Below are positions 61,701-64,000 of a DNA stretch of 64,000 nt, one piece after another. The notes under the pieces are model-generated. The model was not told the DNA's origin and did not search any database. It worked only from the letters and a program-made list of their open reading frames with translations. The position numbers were made by a program, and so were the translations under genes. Each line of letters begins with the position of its first letter. Position 1 is the first letter of the stretch. Origin of the DNA: Nemopilema nomurai (lineage: Eukaryota; Cnidaria; Scyphozoa; Rhizostomeae; Rhizostomatidae); assembly GCA_003864495.1 (NCBI GenBank), contig ML133488.1:941230-1005229 (forward strand). Direction: 5' to 3'.

Positions 61701-63574
61701 AAGGCCATTATTACTGAAAAATCTTCATTTCTAAGAGCAGTTTTCAATGGTTTTCCTGACCTCTTGTCCCCTAAGTGTGTTGAAAATACTTTTAAAAAAC
61801 GTGACATGAACAAATTGAAAACTCAAATAATTGCACAAAGTACATAAACGAAACAGAAAAGGTACATTTTCTTTACGTCGTGGAAAGGGAAAAGAAAAGA
61901 ATTTAGAGAGTAGTATTCAGCATAACTGCACAAAAGTTTACAAAATAAGAAGAGTCGGTTTGGTGATAGAATGGATTAAAATATTGCCATAAACACAGAT
62001 GTGTTTTCAGACGTCATTCACCGAGCAATTTCGATGAAATTCAGTCTGCTTTGTTGGTTATCTGGGCATCACCCCAGTCATCCGTCATTCTCCAGCCGAC
62101 ACTGAACCTACGATGTTTCTTTCTTCATCACTTTAATGCACCTCTGAGACTTCAAGTACACCTAATTCTGTCTTACAATTTTTTTGCCAAGCTCTTATTA
62201 CAAAAGTTTTCAACCACTAGATACGTCCAGTTGTTATATTACATTCTAGGCAGGGAAATAATTCTACAGAATTATTCTTGAAGGCAAAACAACAAAGAAA
62301 CATTAGCGAACCTTCTAGCGTCATCTCAAATAGACACCGTTAACATCATTATCTCAAACAGGCACCGAAATGATGTCGCAAGAAAGAGCGAAGAAAAAAA
62401 TGAAGTATATAATTGAATTTTAATAGGAAATGTGCGAATGCCGATTAGAGTAGAAGGGAATGTAAGAGTAGAAGGGAAATTATACGGAAAAACATCGGTG
62501 AAACGTGTCTGAATATCAACAAAGCAAGCTTTGACTGGAGTAAAGACTGCAGGGAGATTAAAAGAAGTAAGTTAAATTATATAAAAATACAAAAAAGAAA
62601 GAAATAGAAAAAGCTGAGAAACATAAGAAGATAACCAATCTAAAAGCCAATTGAAAAGGAACTATGAGTCCGAAAGGAAAAAAAGAAAAGGTTGGATGAG
62701 ACAAAGGTTGAAATAGAAACACAAGAGTGGAGACTTTGCTTAATTTTCAAACATTATGATTAAGTTTTCTCAATACCATTATCGAATTACAAATTAATTC
62801 TTACGGTCTTGATTATTATCGTTAAATCTTGAAAGAGGCCAGAATATTACAAAGAAGTTTGCAAGACCGAATCTCTTCAAACTGACTGTGGTATAGACCT
62901 AGATCTCTTCAACAACCAGTTCAACAAAATTTACTAAATTGAAAGACCAGGTTGAGACTTCTGAGTATTAGGAGAATTACTTGCTAATGGCCGAGACGTT
63001 TCTTGAAGAATGTTTACTTGACACTGCTTGGCGACCTATTTCCTACAATCACCTATTTATCCCCAAGAAAAAGGCTGCTACGCTGACAGAGTTTGGTCTC
63101 TTGCTCCTCCACAGTGCAAGAACTGCCAATGTACTAGCGTAATTATCCACCCGTAAGCGACGAAGGGAGACGCAATCGCTTGCACGTGCGACCGATCAGG
63201 CTTCTGAATTTTCGGTTGAGCGCGTGGCTGGAATATATTTGGATTGAAAGTGCTCTTTCAGACATTGGACATAGGTGAAATTAAGTTTAATGGAAGTTAA
63301 AGCTCGATGCAAACAAAAATGTCAACTTTGGGTGATAGGAAATTCATAGGCAAACAAGTAGATCATTAATGAAGGAAAGAAGAATGCAAGCGATTACAAG
63401 TGGATAGAAAGTAAACTTTGAGGAAGAAAGGAAAGTCCTGTAAAGGCATATAAAATTAAATAGATTGAATAAAATATAAGGCTCTACAGGAGTCAATGAA
63501 TGTAGTACATTTCCTAATTACAGTAAGCTTTAATTATTTCACAACCATTCCGGTCTTTTTCGTGGCTCGAATTT
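58764..63574. other. 4.8-kb region without placed exons
   Basis: The N-terminal exons of the adhesion GPCR could lie here, but no TM1/TM2 or GPS-like segment was recognised. A GC-richer island at 59755-59850 and another at about 63080-63240 are the only coding- or promoter-like compositions. A 394-bp MITE lies at 59031-59424. Confidence 0.4.
59031..59424. mobile_element. 394-bp mariner-like MITE with TA duplication
   Basis: The left end CACGCTTTTTTATAAGGAAC (from 59031) and the right end GGTTCCTTAAAAAAGCGTG (to 59424) are inverted repeats, differing only by one extra TA on the left. TA flanks both ends (59029-59030 and 59425-59426), the signature target duplication of Tc1/mariner elements. 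The interior is non-coding, with several TAAGGAAC words repeated in both halves, so the element is non-autonomous. Confidence 0.82.
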
Positions 63575-64000
63575 CTAATGAATATGGTTATTGTTCCGCT
63601 TTTCTGGGCATTTGCAGCCGACAGAGGGGGATACGGCATCGTTCTTTTCTTTCAGACGAAGGGCCTTCCTTTCACTCCACAAGCCCTTGAAGAAGTAAAC
63701 GAGGGGGTTGCAAAGAGAGTTCACAATAAGCAGCACTTCGAACCTCCGACCAGCGGATGCCAGGGTTTCGACTGCAAATGGCAAGGTGCAGGCTACAAAG
63801 GAACCGACAACCATGCTGCAAGTAATAAAAAGAGCCTTTTGCTTTCTGCAAAATAGACATACAGTTTTCGACTTTTTCCCTGCTTTTGAAAACTTGGACC
63901 CTTTCTTTCCTATTTCGCTGAAGCTAGCTTCTATAACAGAAATTCTTGCCATAGCTTCTCCTGGTTGCCAATTGCATGAGCCTCTGTTTCGAGACAATGC
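63575..64000 (-). CDS. rhodopsin-like (class A) GPCR, C-terminal end, cut by window edge
   Basis: The frame is open from the right edge to a TAG at 63577-63575, about 141 residues. It contains a basic third intracellular loop (SKAGKKSKTVCLFCRKQKAL), TM6 (FITCSMVVGSFVACTLPFAV) and TM7 with the NPxxY motif (VNSLCNPLVYFFKG), then a short tail. In TM6 the usual CWxP is CTLP, so the toggle tryptophan is replaced. The tail has a cysteine pair (GCKCPEK). The ligand class cannot be told. No intron is seen, so the gene may be single-exon like many cnidarian class A receptors. The N-terminal part lies outside the window. Confidence 0.85.
   Translation of the reverse strand, partial: ALSRNRGSCNWQPGEAMARISVIEASFSEIGKKGSKFSKAGKKSKTVCLFCRKQKALFITCSMVVGSFVACTLPFAVETLASAGRRFEVLLIVNSLCNPLVYFFKGLWSERKALRLKEKNDAVSPSVGCKCPEKRNNNHIH

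Noticed and set aside
62060..62120. Minus-strand FSVGWRMTDDWGDAQ frame ending in a stop
   Set aside because: Short, tryptophan-rich by chance, no neighbouring exon.

Overview
The window is nuclear DNA of an animal, most likely a marine invertebrate. I lean towards a cnidarian, but only weakly. It is AT-rich, its genes are split into short exons by GT-AG introns, it carries animal-specific families (CFAP90, anoctamin 10, adhesion-type and rhodopsin-type GPCRs) and an avidin-family gene, and it contains non-LTR retrotransposon debris, MITE-like elements and satellite DNA. No prokaryotic features were seen. Most single-frame ORFs here are chance openings; the genes below were assembled exon by exon from homology, splice sites and phase.

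Layout. 1-4345: a 176-bp satellite array (15 full monomers plus a partial one, running off the left edge), broken by a 5'-truncated non-LTR retrotransposon with a 12-bp target duplication; strongly decayed monomers lie beyond it. 4777-6709 (+): a four-exon CFAP90 (C5orf49) homologue, 148 aa. 8352-14914 (-): an 11-exon RBM39-type splicing factor, 562 aa, with a minisatellite-built RS-like region. 16542-20482 (+): a nine-exon CHMP1 ESCRT-III gene, 200 aa, head-to-head with RBM39. 21617-34492 (-): a 12-exon anoctamin 10 homologue, 669 aa, with one GC-AG intron. 34493-43054: mostly empty, one small MITE. 43055-45126 (+): a three-exon secreted avidin-like protein, 162 aa, lacking several classical biotin contacts. 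45127-52595: no gene recognised. 52596-58763 (-): the C-terminal half (TM3 to tail) of an adhesion/family B2 GPCR. 58764-63574: no exon placed with confidence, one mariner-like MITE. 63575-64000 (-): the C-terminal end of a rhodopsin-like GPCR cut by the window edge.

The genes form no pathway or operon. They are ordinary neighbours: housekeeping genes (RBM39, CHMP1, ANO10), a ciliary gene, a secreted ligand-binding protein and two receptors. The exon chains of CFAP90, RBM39, CHMP1, ANO10 and avidin each keep frame from ATG to stop and reach about the length of known relatives, which is the main support for the models. The most unusual items are the satellite with its internal palindrome and retroelement scar, the divergent avidin-like gene, the RS-region minisatellite with a possible extra cassette exon in RBM39, and two TIR-bounded miniature elements.
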